From Hwangdonia lutea (lineage in GTDB: Bacteria > Bacteroidota > Bacteroidia > Flavobacteriales > Flavobacteriaceae): 64,000 bases of DNA. The stretch spans positions 2,142,501 to 2,206,500 of the forward strand of contig NZ_CP136521.1 of NCBI RefSeq assembly GCF_032814565.1. Reading direction: 5' to 3'. Positions 35,941 to 45,234 of the stretch are shown piece after piece. A program made the position numbers and the translations under genes. The notes under the pieces are model-generated. The model had not been told where the DNA came from. It did not search any database and was given only the letters and a program-made list of their open reading frames with translations. The first letter of the stretch is position 1. Each line of letters starts with the position of its first letter.

Positions 35941-36717
35941 ATGCAAACATTAAAAATCATAAAAATAGGCGGTAATATTATTGATGACGAGCAAGCGTTG
36001 GATAATTTCTTAGATGGGTTTTCCAAAATCAAAGGGCCAAAAATATTGGTACACGGTGGTGGAAAATTAGCGACAAAACTAGCCAATCAAATGGGTGTTG
36101 AGGTTAAAATGACTAATGGCCGTCGCATAACAGATGCCGATACTTTAGACATTATTACTATGGTTTATGCCGGTAAAATCAATAAAAATTTAGTCGCTAA
36201 ATTACAGGCAAAGCAATGTAATGCTATTGGGTTTTCAGGGGCCGATGGCAACGCTATCATATCGGAAAAACGTCCCGTAAAGGATATTGATTACGGATTT
36301 GTTGGCGATGTGTTGAAAGTGAATACAAATACTTTAGAAGTGCTTTTAAACAATCAAGTAACACCAGTTTTTTGTGCCATAACCCACGATGAAAACGGAC
36401 AACTTTTTAACACCAATGCAGATACCATCGCATCAGAATTAGCCATAGGATTTGCCAAAATTTATCAAACCGAACTGTATTATTGTTTCGAGAAAAATGG
36501 CGTATTGCTGAATGTAAACGATGATGATTCGGTTATAGAACACATCAATTCCGAAAATTACCAAACATTAATTAACGATGGCATTATTGCAGACGGTATG
36601 TTGCCAAAACTCAATAATTGCTTTCACGCCATAAAACACAAGGTGCATAAAGTGTGCATCGGGAAACCAGAAATGCTTTTCAATTCAAACACAAAACACA
36701 CCACAATTCAAGCCTAA
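35941..36717 (+). CDS. argB: N-acetylglutamate kinase (or N-succinylglutamate kinase)
   Basis: A 258-residue amino-acid kinase family member that phosphorylates N-acylglutamate with ATP. The glycine-rich motif VHGGGKLATKLANQMGVE is at residues 38-55. FTNADTIASELAIGFAK-like NTNADTIASELA and the C-terminal GIIADGMLPKLNNCFHAIKHKVHKVCIGK are standard. The N-terminus has IKIGGNIIDD. It shows no extra N-terminal helix of the kind used in arginine-inhibited enzymes, so feedback inhibition by arginine is not suggested. It is followed after 8 bp by argE. Confidence 0.93.
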   Translation: MQTLKIIKIGGNIIDDEQALDNFLDGFSKIKGPKILVHGGGKLATKLANQMGVEVKMTNGRRITDADTLDIITMVYAGKINKNLVAKLQAKQCNAIGFSGADGNAIISEKRPVKDIDYGFVGDVLKVNTNTLEVLLNNQVTPVFCAITHDENGQLFNTNADTIASELAIGFAKIYQTELYYCFEKNGVLLNVNDDDSVIEHINSENYQTLINDGIIADGMLPKLNNCFHAIKHKVHKVCIGKPEMLFNSNTKHTTIQA

Positions 36718-36725
36718 AAAGTGCC

Positions 36726-37787
36726 ATGGAAAAACTAACAAACGAGGCGATAGACCTTCTTAAAAATCTTATTGAAACGGAATCTTTTTCATCCGAAGAA
36801 GACCAAACGGCCGCACTAATTGAAAATTGGTTTAAAGCAAACCAAATTAATTACACGCGCACCAAAAACAATGTTTGGGCCATCAATAAATATTTTGATA
36901 AAAGCAAGCCAACGCTATTGCTAAACTCGCATCACGACACGGTAAAACCCAATAATGGTTACACCAAAGATCCGTTTAAAGCCATTGTTGATAATGGTAA
37001 ACTATACGGTTTGGGTAGTAACGATGCCGGTGGTTGTTTGGTGTCGTTAATCGCAACGTTCACTCATTTTTACGCGCAAGAAAACTTAAAATACAACTTG
37101 GTAATTGTCGCTTCCGCGGAAGAAGAAAGCAGCGGACCAAACGGTTTAAATAGCATGTTGTCCATCATTCCTAAAGTAGATGTCGCCATAGTGGGCGAAC
37201 CCACTTTGATGCATTTGGCTGTTGCCGAAAAAGGCCTCGTGGTTTTTGATGCCGTGGTGAAAGGCACACCCAGTCATGCCGCCCATCCTAACAACGATAA
37301 TGCCATTTACAATACGATTGAGGTTTTAAAATGGTTTAGGGATTTTACGTTTAAAAAATCCTCGGAAGCTTTGGGCGATGTAAAAATGACGGTTACTCAA
37401 ATTAACGCAGGAAAGCAACATAACGCGGTTCCTGCAGATGTAAAATTGGTTATCGATGTTCGTGTAAACGATAAATATTCAAATCAAGACATTGCCGATT
37501 TATTGGTGGCCAATGCACCCTGCGATAGTATAGTGCCACGGAGTTTAAGGCTGAATTCCTCATCCATTCCGCTAGAGCACGATTTGGTAAAAGCAGGACT
37601 TTCTATTGGACGAACAACCTACGGTTCGCCAACATTATCAGATCAAGCGGTACTTAGTTGCCCAAGTTTAAAATTAGGTCCCGGCGATAGCACACGTTCG
37701 CATTCGGCCGATGAATTCATATATTTGAATGAAATTGAAGAAGGCATCAAAATTTATATTGAATTGTTGAATAAAGTGATTGTTTAA
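36726..37787 (+). CDS. argE: N-acylornithine/N-acylcitrulline deacylase (M20 family)
   Basis: A 353-residue M20 metallopeptidase-type deacylase, started at the ATG at 36726 (MEKLTNEAIDLLKNLIETESFS). The longer frame from 36654 lies inside argB. Zinc ligands are visible in NSHHDTVKP (His69, Asp71) and GLGSNDAGG. The catalytic Glu pair is in SAEEESSGPNG. LGPGDSTRSHSADEFI is the C-terminal metal-binding segment. In the acylcitrulline route it would remove the succinyl or acetyl group from acylcitrulline to give citrulline for ArgG. The M20 family is broad, but the operon makes this role very likely. Confidence 0.9.
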   Translation: MEKLTNEAIDLLKNLIETESFSSEEDQTAALIENWFKANQINYTRTKNNVWAINKYFDKSKPTLLLNSHHDTVKPNNGYTKDPFKAIVDNGKLYGLGSNDAGGCLVSLIATFTHFYAQENLKYNLVIVASAEEESSGPNGLNSMLSIIPKVDVAIVGEPTLMHLAVAEKGLVVFDAVVKGTPSHAAHPNNDNAIYNTIEVLKWFRDFTFKKSSEALGDVKMTVTQINAGKQHNAVPADVKLVIDVRVNDKYSNQDIADLLVANAPCDSIVPRSLRLNSSSIPLEHDLVKAGLSIGRTTYGSPTLSDQAVLSCPSLKLGPGDSTRSHSADEFIYLNEIEEGIKIYIELLNKVIV

Positions 37788-37797
37788 CGGTGCTGTC

Positions 37798-37889
37798 ATT
37801 CCTGCGAAGGCAGGAGTCCATTAAAGTAAAAGAAAATTTAAAAAGATTCCCGCCTTTACTGAAACAAGTTCAGCACAAGCGCGGGAATG
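37798..37889. repeat. Composite palindromic repeat between argE and argH
   Basis: ATTCCTGC-GAAG-GCAGGAGT (37798-37817) is followed by arms GATTCCCGC (from 37845) and GCGGGAAT (to about 37888), enclosing TGAAACAAGTTCAGCA. The GGGAATGACA end of the repeat supplies a spurious in-frame ATG upstream of the real argH start. It is the same family as the elements at 12443 and 32808. Confidence 0.65.
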
Positions 37890-37904
37890 ACAAAAATAGA
37901 CAAA

Positions 37905-39179
37905 ATGAAACTCTGGGATAAAGGATTTACAATAGACAAACAAATAGAGCAATTTACCGTTGGCAACGATAGGGAAATCGATATTCATATTGCAAAATAC
38001 GATGTGATGGCTTCGAAAGCGCATGCCAAAATGCTTCAAAAAATCGGCATTATTACCGTTGATGAATTGGTTGAATTATTAGGCGGATTAAAAGTTTTGG
38101 AAGATCAGATTGAAAACGGCACTTTTGTTATTGATGCCCAATTTGAAGATGTGCACTCAAAAATAGAATTCGAGCTCACCAAGCAATTGGGAGAGGTGGG
38201 CAAAAAAATCCATACCGCACGTTCTAGAAACGATCAGGTTTTAGTGGCGCTTCATTTGTATTTTAAAGACAACTTATTGGACGTAAAAGCCAAAACAAAA
38301 ACGCTTTTTGAAACCCTTTTGCAATTGGCCGACACGCACAAAGAAAAATTATTACCAGGTTATACGCATTTGCAAGTGGCGATGCCATCATCCTTTGGTT
38401 TATGGTTTTCAGCTTACGCCGAATTGTTGATTGACGATGTCTATTTATTAAACGCCGCCATAAAAACGGTAGATCAAAATCCGTTGGGTTCTGCGGCGGG
38501 CTACGGTAGTTCTTTCCCGATTGATAGAGATATTACGACCCAAGAAATGGGTTTTGAAACCTTAAAATACAACGTGGTTGCAGCGCAAATGAGCCGGGGT
38601 AAAAGCGAGCGCACCATCGCCGCCACTTTGGGCAGTTTAGCCAATACCATGAGCCGTTTTGCCATGGATGTGTGTTTGTATATGAGCCAGAATTTTGGGT
38701 TTATCACCTTTCCAGACGAGTTAACAACAGGCAGTAGCATTATGCCGCATAAAAAGAATCCGGATGTGTTCGAACTCATTCGTGGCAAGTGCAATAAAAT
38801 ACAAGCTTTGCAAACCGAAATGATTTTAATTACCAACAATTTACCAAGTGGTTACCACAGGGATTTTCAGTTGTTAAAAGAAAATACTATTGCCGCTTTT
38901 GAAGAATTGAAAACCATTTTGGATATTTTCAATTATGCCATTCAACAAATTGTTGTGAAGGATATTGATTTAAACGACGATAAATACAAGTACTTATTTA
39001 CGGTTGACAATATTAATAATTTAGTGGTTGATGGGATGAGTTTCAGGGAAGCCTATCAGAAAATTGGCGGACAAGTACAAGCGGGAACTTACAAACCAGA
39101 TATGAGTAAAGAGCACTCGCACATTGGCAGTATTCATAATTTATGTTTAGAGGATATTAGGGCTAAGTTTCCTGAGTAA
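37905..39179 (+). CDS. argH: Argininosuccinate lyase
   Basis: A 424-residue fumarase/aspartase superfamily enzyme that releases arginine and fumarate, the last step. The signature GSSIMPHKKNPDVFELIRGK carries the catalytic serine loop. HTARSRNDQV and GYTHLQVAMPSSFG are the other active-site regions. I start it at the ATG at 37905 (MKLWDKGF), because the ATG 18 bp upstream lies in the end of a repeat. It is the last gene of the operon; the following 109 bp before convergent rarA show no strong terminator. Confidence 0.96.
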   Translation: MKLWDKGFTIDKQIEQFTVGNDREIDIHIAKYDVMASKAHAKMLQKIGIITVDELVELLGGLKVLEDQIENGTFVIDAQFEDVHSKIEFELTKQLGEVGKKIHTARSRNDQVLVALHLYFKDNLLDVKAKTKTLFETLLQLADTHKEKLLPGYTHLQVAMPSSFGLWFSAYAELLIDDVYLLNAAIKTVDQNPLGSAAGYGSSFPIDRDITTQEMGFETLKYNVVAAQMSRGKSERTIAATLGSLANTMSRFAMDVCLYMSQNFGFITFPDELTTGSSIMPHKKNPDVFELIRGKCNKIQALQTEMILITNNLPSGYHRDFQLLKENTIAAFEELKTILDIFNYAIQQIVVKDIDLNDDKYKYLFTVDNINNLVVDGMSFREAYQKIGGQVQAGTYKPDMSKEHSHIGSIHNLCLEDIRAKFPE

Positions 39180-39288
39180 ATAGGTTTCGATTTTGTAAAA
39201 ATTTTTTAAAAAGTCAGTGCAACAATCAAATACTCAAAACCAATTTAACACATTCAGCACAATAGCGCCATAAAATTACAAAAAGGTA

Positions 39289-40566
39289 TTAATACCCATA
39301 TTTGTCTTTCCAACGTTGTTTTAAAAACTCACGATGCGCGTTTTCCCTAGTATTATTTCCGGGGTCGTAAAGCTTGGTATTTTTTATCTCGTCCGGCATA
39401 AATTCCTGATTGGCAAAGTTAGCTTCGTAGTTGTGCGCATACTTGTAATTATCGCCATAACCGAGTTCTTTCATCAGTTTTGTGGGCGCATTTCTAATTT
39501 CTAAAGGCACACTTAAATCGCCAGTCTCTTTCACCAATTGTTGGGCATTACCAATAGCTTTGTAAGCGGCATTGCTTTTTGGCGAACAAGCCAAATACGT
39601 AGCGCACTGGCTTAAAATAATGCGGGATTCGGGGAAACCAATAGTCGTTACCGCCTGAAATGTATTGTTGGCAATCACCAAGGCCGTTGGGTTGGCGTTG
39701 CCTATATCTTCGCTCGCCGAAATAAGCATACGACGCGCAATAAACTTAACATCTTCACCGCCTTCCACCATACGCGCCAACCAATACACCGCTGCATTGG
39801 GGTCGCTTCCGCGAATGGATTTTATAAACGCCGAAATAATATCGTAATGCTGTTCGCCTGTTTTATCGTAGCGCACCGTGTTGTTTTGAATCTTCTTTAA
39901 AACGTCCTCATCGGTAATGGTTACAGAATCCGAATCATACGAATTTACAATCAGCTCAAAAATATTAAGCAGTTTCCGTGCATCGCCGCCCGAGAGTTTT
40001 AAAAGCGCGTTGGTTTCCTTTAAATCAATCGTTTTTTTAGAAATCAATACGTCTTTTTCAATCGCCCGTTTTAATAGCGTTTCCAAATCATTTTTATCAA
40101 AAGCCTTTAAAATATAAATCTGACACCGCGATAAAAGTGCCGAAATCACTTCAAAACTCGGGTTTTCGGTAGTCGCGCCAATTAAGGTAATCCAACCTTT
40201 TTCAACTGCTTGCAACAACGAATCTTGTTGCGATTTACTAAATCTGTGAATTTCGTCGATAAACAAAATGGGATTTTTCGTTGTAAACAAACCGCCACTT
40301 TGTTTGGCCTTATCGATCACATCACGAATATCCTTAACCCCGGAATTTATAGCACTTAGCGTGTAAAATGGCCGACCAGATTCAGTCGCAATAATGTTGG
40401 CCAACGTTGTTTTTCCAGTTCCCGGCGGCCCCCAAAAAATCATCGATGGTATCAATCCCTGCCTAATGTGCTGGGTTAACGCACCGTTTTTGCCCACCAA
40501 ATGCGTTTGGCTCACATAATCCTCCAAGGTTTTCGGTCGTAAACGTTCGGCTAAAGGCTCATTCAT
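39289..40566 (-). CDS. rarA: Replication-associated recombination protein A (AAA+ ATPase)
   Basis: A 425-residue MgsA/RarA/WRNIP1-type AAA+ ATPase, started at the ATG at 40566 ([20 protein letters not shown]); 10 residues upstream are not conserved. Walker A is [15 protein letters not shown] and Walker B is [14 protein letters not shown]. Sensor 1 is GATTENPSF. The C-terminal part has the tetramerisation domain typical of the family ([31 protein letters not shown]). It acts at stalled replication forks and stabilises recombination intermediates. It stands alone, convergent with the arg operon. Confidence 0.95.
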   Translation of the reverse strand: MNEPLAERLRPKTLEDYVSQTHLVGKNGALTQHIRQGLIPSMIFWGPPGTGKTTLANIIATESGRPFYTLSAINSGVKDIRDVIDKAKQSGGLFTTKNPILFIDEIHRFSKSQQDSLLQAVEKGWITLIGATTENPSFEVISALLSRCQIYILKAFDKNDLETLLKRAIEKDVLISKKTIDLKETNALLKLSGGDARKLLNIFELIVNSYDSDSVTITDEDVLKKIQNNTVRYDKTGEQHYDIISAFIKSIRGSDPNAAVYWLARMVEGGEDVKFIARRMLISASEDIGNANPTALVIANNTFQAVTTIGFPESRIILSQCATYLACSPKSNAAYKAIGNAQQLVKETGDLSVPLEIRNAPTKLMKELGYGDNYKYAHNYEANFANQEFMPDEIKNTKLYDPGNNTRENAHREFLKQRWKDKYGY

Positions 40567-40630
40567 AACTGTAAAATTAAAACAATTCCTTTGCAAAAAG
40601 GAATCTCAACACTAATTTATTTTAATTTTA

Positions 40631-40726
40631 GGGCGTGCCCCCAATACAAATCGGGGTCGGGCTTTTCGTTACTAGTTTTGCTCGATGCGCGCCTCGCCAA
40701 AAGCTAACCACTGCAATCCCTCACGC
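40631..40726. repeat. Dispersed intergenic repeat, copy 2
   Basis: GGGCGTGCCC at the start, GGGTCGGGCTTTTCG in the middle and CAATCCCTCACGC at the end match the blocks of the copy at 5554-5638; the centre is different. It lies between divergent rarA and the rhomboid gene. Confidence 0.6.
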
Positions 40727-40789
40727 GGGCATATCTGCCATTTTAGCACAAAACCTAAACGTGGATAACTATTTGCTATATTTAAAGCC

Positions 40790-41521
40790 ATGGACACTAA
40801 AGAACATTTTAAATTCTCAACAGGCGTTATTGCCTATCCAATTCTTTTTGTGCTCACCATTTGGTTGGTGTTTTGGTTCGAGGTTCGTTTTGGCGTTAAC
40901 TTTAGTAAATATGGCGTTTACCCACAGACGTTAAAAGGGTTGCGAGGTGTTGTTTTTAGTCCGTTTATTCACGGCGATATTCAGCACATTTACCACAATA
41001 CCGTTCCGTTGTTTGTATTATCAACAGCCTTATTTTATTTCTATCGGCCAATAGCTTGGAAAGTGTTGTTCTTTGGTATTTTAATTTCTGGATTTCTAAC
41101 GTGGTGCATTGGCAGGCCGTCGTATCATATTGGTGCTAGCGGACTTATTTATGTGTTGGTTAGTTTTACCTTTTTCAAAGGTGTTTTTGCCAAACATTAT
41201 AGGCTAATTGCATTGTCGTTAGTAGTTGTATTTCTTTATGGCAGTATGATTTGGTATGCTATACCAAGTGAAGAGGGCATCTCTTGGGAAGGGCATTTAT
41301 CGGGTTTAATTACGGGCTTGCTGTTTGCTTTTTTCTTTAGAAGTGAAATTGCAAAACCCAAAAAATATGCTTGGGAGCGTGACGATTTTAACGAAGACGA
41401 CGACCCGTTTTTAAAGCATTTTGATGAAAACGGAAACTTTATTGAAACTTTTGAACCTGAAGAAGAGCAGGAGCAACCTTCAATAAATTATACCTATAAA
41501 AAACATTCGGAAAACGACTGA
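40790..41521 (+). CDS. Rhomboid family intramembrane serine protease
   Basis: A 243-residue polytopic membrane protein with about six transmembrane helices. The catalytic dyad is visible: Ser117 in GASGLIYVLVSF and His169 in GHLSGLITGLL. The conserved His-rich helix FIHGDIQHIYHNTVPLFVL, with the Asn that stabilises the oxyanion, is also present. After the last helix there is an acidic cytoplasmic tail of about 55 residues (DDFNEDDDPFLKHFDE, FEPEEEQEQ). It cleaves single-pass substrates in the inner membrane. The substrate is unknown. It is convergent with rlmB. Confidence 0.92.
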   Translation: MDTKEHFKFSTGVIAYPILFVLTIWLVFWFEVRFGVNFSKYGVYPQTLKGLRGVVFSPFIHGDIQHIYHNTVPLFVLSTALFYFYRPIAWKVLFFGILISGFLTWCIGRPSYHIGASGLIYVLVSFTFFKGVFAKHYRLIALSLVVVFLYGSMIWYAIPSEEGISWEGHLSGLITGLLFAFFFRSEIAKPKKYAWERDDFNEDDDPFLKHFDENGNFIETFEPEEEQEQPSINYTYKKHSEND

Positions 41522-41534
41522 AAACTGAGACCGC

Positions 41535-42272
41535 CTACTGCATGCGTTGCCGCACAGCTTCATATAAAAAAGCGCCACAAGCCACTGATACGTTTAAGGA
41601 CTCAATATCACCCAAAATGGGTAGTTTCGCTTTGGCGTCAACCACCTTTAAAGTGGATGGATTTATGCCTCGGCCTTCCGATCCCATAATAATGGCACTT
41701 GGTTCTGTGAAAGATACATCGTATAGTATCTCATTGGTTTTTTCGGTTGCAGCAATCACTTTTATACCAGAGGCTTGCAAGTAAAATACGGCATCTTTTA
41801 TGTGGTCTACTTTACAAATCGGGATTTTAAAAACTGCTCCCGCACTTGTTTTAATGGTGTCTCCGTTTACAGGGGCACCGCCTTTTTTCTGGATAATAAT
41901 GCCATCAACACCGGTACATTCTGCGGTTCTAATAATGGCGCCAAAATTTCGGACATCGCTAATCTGATCTAACAATAAAAACAATGGGGTTTTACCAGAT
42001 TCTATAACAGTCATTACAAGGGTCTCTAAATCGTGAAATTCAATAGGCGATATGTGCGCCACAGCACCTTGATGGTTTTTTTTTGTAAGCCGGTTAAGTT
42101 TTTCAACAGGCACATAAGATTTATTAATCGAATTTCTGTTTAACAAAGATTCAAGTTCACTAAAAAGTTCCCCTTTTAAGCCTTTTTGAAGAAATACTTT
42201 ATCTATATTTTCGCCAGCATTTACAGCTTCTATAACGGCTCTAATACCAAAAATTTGAGTTTGATCTTGCAT
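41535..42272 (-). CDS. rlmB: 23S rRNA (guanosine-2'-O-)-methyltransferase
   Basis: A 245-residue SPOUT methyltransferase of the TrmH/RlmB family. It has an N-terminal substrate-binding domain (FGIRAVIEAVNAGENIDKVFLQKG). The three family motifs are NFGAIIRTAECTGVDGII, IIMGSEGRGINPSTL and LPILGDIESLNVSVACGAFLYEAVRQR. These contribute to the S-adenosylmethionine knot and the catalytic Arg/Asn. RlmB modifies G2251 of 23S rRNA. It could also be a related TrmH-like enzyme, but the N-terminal domain favours RlmB. Monocistronic and convergent with the rhomboid gene. Confidence 0.92.
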   Translation of the reverse strand: MQDQTQIFGIRAVIEAVNAGENIDKVFLQKGLKGELFSELESLLNRNSINKSYVPVEKLNRLTKKNHQGAVAHISPIEFHDLETLVMTVIESGKTPLFLLLDQISDVRNFGAIIRTAECTGVDGIIIQKKGGAPVNGDTIKTSAGAVFKIPICKVDHIKDAVFYLQASGIKVIAATEKTNEILYDVSFTEPSAIIMGSEGRGINPSTLKVVDAKAKLPILGDIESLNVSVACGAFLYEAVRQRMQ

Positions 42273-42481
42273 GGGGTAAATGTATAAAAAAGTTATTGGT
42301 CTAAGAAGTTTAACCTACAAAGAGTTTTTTTGGTGTTGCTGCTGCATTAAACTAGTTTTATTTGGTGTTTTTTAATCCTAAATTTAGGACTGAAAAGATA
42401 TGTTAAAACTTGTAATTGGTTTATAATCAGTCTAAATATCATTATATTTACAGTATATCAATCAATCAAAATCAATCACTT

Positions 42482-45229
42482 TTGAAAACCAAGATATTAC
42501 TTTTAATATTTACCCTTTCTGTTAGTTTGGCGTTTTCGCAAAAACAATCGGCCAATTGGTATTTTGGTGAATATGCAGGTCTTAATTTTAATACACCAAC
42601 CCCAACACCACTAACAGACGGGCAATTAATTACCAAAGAAGGATGCGCGACCATATCGGACCCGAACGGAAACCTTTTATTTTATACCGATGGCGTAACC
42701 ATTTGGGATAGACGCCATCAAATTATGCCCAACGGAGAAGGGCTTTTAGGGCATAGTTCGAGTACCGAATCGGCTTTAATTGTGCCAAAACCAGGAAGCA
42801 CATCAAAATATTATGTGTTCACTATTGATAAACCAAGTTATTATTTAACAGAGGCCGAACCCATTGATGGTGTTAATTACTCAGAAATCGACTTGTCTTT
42901 AAACAGTGGTTTTGGCGATGTGGTACCTGGAAATAAAAACAATCATTTGGTTACTTATGACACCAATGACGCTGTTCAAAACGAGTATAAATCTTCAGAA
43001 AAAATTACAGCTGTTTCGCATAGCGATGGTAGTTCAATTTGGGTTATCACGCAATTTATGAACAAGTTTTATGCGTTTTTAATTGATATATATGGGGTAA
43101 ACGAAACACCAATTGTATCAACCGTACCACAAATGATTCGGCCAATATTTAATGATGATGGTGCCAATATTACTGCAATTGGTTACTTAAAAGTTTCTCC
43201 CGATGGAAAGAAAATTGCCATCGCTCATAGTTCTACCAATGCAGGAAGCCCAAGGACTGGTAGAAAAAAATCGGGAAAAGTATTGCTTTATGACTTTAAT
43301 AATACAACCGGGGCAGTTACCAATCAATTAGAGATTTTGTCTGGTGCTTACCCTTATGGCGTTGAATTCTCCCCAAATTCAGAACTATTGTATATAACCG
43401 ATAATTTTTTTGATGAAAACGACCTTTTCGATCATAGCCATTTGTATCAATATAATTTAGAAAGTTCAAATATTGTAAATTCAAGAGAAACAATACGGTC
43501 TTCACAAAATGTTGCTGGAGCTTTACAATTGGCCATAAACGGAAAAATATATAGAGCTGGCTTTAAAACATTGGGAGTTGGTTTGGATATTTCGGTAATT
43601 AATCAACCCAATAATATTGGCACATCTTGTGATTATTCTGAAAACACAGTGAATTTAGGTGGAAAGGCCTCTCAGTTAGGGCTTCCACCCTTTGTCCAAT
43701 CTATATTTTTGTATACTTTTGATTATGAAGATGTTTGTTTAGGAGATCAAACCCATTTTTTTATTACTTCCGAGGAACCCTATGACAGTGTGCTTTGGGA
43801 TTTTGGTGACGGACAAACCTCTATACTTGACGAACCGTTGCACACTTATCAACAAGCTGGTGTTTACACGGTAAGTTTAACCATGTATTTAAATGGGGTA
43901 GAGCAGGGGCCTTTTTTAAAACAAGTCATTATTTCCCAACCGCCAGATGTATTGCAAACCACGTTCGATTTAGTGCAATGTGACTCTGCAGATAATAATC
44001 CCAATGATGGTATTGCACCTTTTAATTTGCAATTGGCCAATGCGCCTTTAAGTTTGTTTACACAGGATGCTATTCAGGTGTATTATTACCATACCATGGC
44101 AGATGCCATTAATGACACTGATAATTCTAAAGCCATTAATGAAATCTATACCAATCAATCCAATGGCGAAATAGTATATGCCAAAGTACTTAAAGCCAAT
44201 ACCGATTGTTATAGTATGGCTACAGTGAGACTAAATACTACACAAGCACTAGATATAGGAACGCACCAATTAGGAGCCTGCGACCCCGACGAGGATAATC
44301 TTGCAGATTTCGATTTAGAGTCTGAAAGCATTAGAATTGCAACAGCTTTAAACCTGCCAACAAATGTTGATATATCATTCTACGAAGATAAAAATGATGC
44401 TGCCATAGGGGTTAATCCATTGCCAAATATATACACATCAACAAATAATACACTATATATTAGAGCAGAAAGTAGTAATGAATGTTACGGCACAGGGGTT
44501 TTAAATTTGGAAGTAAAATCTTTTCCTCAATTGGAAGATCAGGTTGTAAATGTGTGTCTTACAGATTTCCCGATTACTATTAACACGGGGCTTCATGCCA
44601 GTGAGGTAAGTAATTACAATTACGATTGGAGTACCAATGACAATGTAAATGAAATTACCGTATTACAGGCAGGGGTGTATACGGTAAATGTTATTGACCC
44701 GCTATTTAATTGTGAAGATACGATGAGCATTACTGTCAATCAAAATGAAATTCCTGAAATACGAGATTTGATTATTAATGACCGCGATTTAACGATTTTA
44801 CTCAATAATGCTGCCAATGATTTTGTTTATGCTATTGATGATGAGTTTGGTGTGTATCAAGAAAGTAATTCGTTTTTAAATTTACCTTACGGAAAGCATA
44901 CACTGTATATTATGGATGCTTTGAATTGCGAGCGTATATCAAAAGATTTTTATATTCTAGGGTTTCCTAAATATTTTACCCCAAATAATGATAGCGATAA
45001 TGATACTTGGAATGTTGCAGGCTTAGATCCAGCTTTATTTGAAACCCAATTAATAACTATCGAGATTTTTAATCGGTATGGTAAATTGTTAAAAACTTTT
45101 AATCCGAATCAGTCTGATGGATGGAATGGTACTTTTAATGGAAATCTTTTGACAGATGATGATTATTGGTATTGTTTAAAGCTTCCCAGTGGAGAAGAGT
45201 ACAAGGGGCATTTTGCTTTAAAGCGATAA
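42482..45229 (+). CDS. Large secreted protein with PKD domain and type IX (type B) sorting domain
   Basis: A 915-residue protein. I start it at the TTG at 42482 because it gives a signal peptide (MKTKILLLIFTLSVSLAFSQ, the first codon read as Met); no ATG lies nearby. Residues about 20-400 form a beta-propeller-like region (NWYFGEYAGLNFN, LKVSPDGKKIAIAHSS, GVEFSPNSELLYITD). A PKD domain carries WDFGDGQTS at about 437-445. Two to three Ig-like segments follow. The last 90 residues (from YFTPNNDSDNDTWNVAGL) are the gliding-motility-associated type B domain recognised by the type IX secretion system. It is probably surface-displayed or released. Ligand unknown. Confidence 0.88.
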   Translation: MKTKILLLIFTLSVSLAFSQKQSANWYFGEYAGLNFNTPTPTPLTDGQLITKEGCATISDPNGNLLFYTDGVTIWDRRHQIMPNGEGLLGHSSSTESALIVPKPGSTSKYYVFTIDKPSYYLTEAEPIDGVNYSEIDLSLNSGFGDVVPGNKNNHLVTYDTNDAVQNEYKSSEKITAVSHSDGSSIWVITQFMNKFYAFLIDIYGVNETPIVSTVPQMIRPIFNDDGANITAIGYLKVSPDGKKIAIAHSSTNAGSPRTGRKKSGKVLLYDFNNTTGAVTNQLEILSGAYPYGVEFSPNSELLYITDNFFDENDLFDHSHLYQYNLESSNIVNSRETIRSSQNVAGALQLAINGKIYRAGFKTLGVGLDISVINQPNNIGTSCDYSENTVNLGGKASQLGLPPFVQSIFLYTFDYEDVCLGDQTHFFITSEEPYDSVLWDFGDGQTSILDEPLHTYQQAGVYTVSLTMYLNGVEQGPFLKQVIISQPPDVLQTTFDLVQCDSADNNPNDGIAPFNLQLANAPLSLFTQDAIQVYYYHTMADAINDTDNSKAINEIYTNQSNGEIVYAKVLKANTDCYSMATVRLNTTQALDIGTHQLGACDPDEDNLADFDLESESIRIATALNLPTNVDISFYEDKNDAAIGVNPLPNIYTSTNNTLYIRAESSNECYGTGVLNLEVKSFPQLEDQVVNVCLTDFPITINTGLHASEVSNYNYDWSTNDNVNEITVLQAGVYTVNVIDPLFNCEDTMSITVNQNEIPEIRDLIINDRDLTILLNNAANDFVYAIDDEFGVYQESNSFLNLPYGKHTLYIMDALNCERISKDFYILGFPKYFTPNNDSDNDTWNVAGLDPALFETQLITIEIFNRYGKLLKTFNPNQSDGWNGTFNGNLLTDDDYWYCLKLPSGEEYKGHFALKR

Positions 45230-45234
45230 GCCGT

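Noticed and set aside
36654-36725. Extended argE start overlapping argB
   Set aside because: The upstream residues are an out-of-frame reading of argB; the ATG at 36726 gives the normal family N-terminus.
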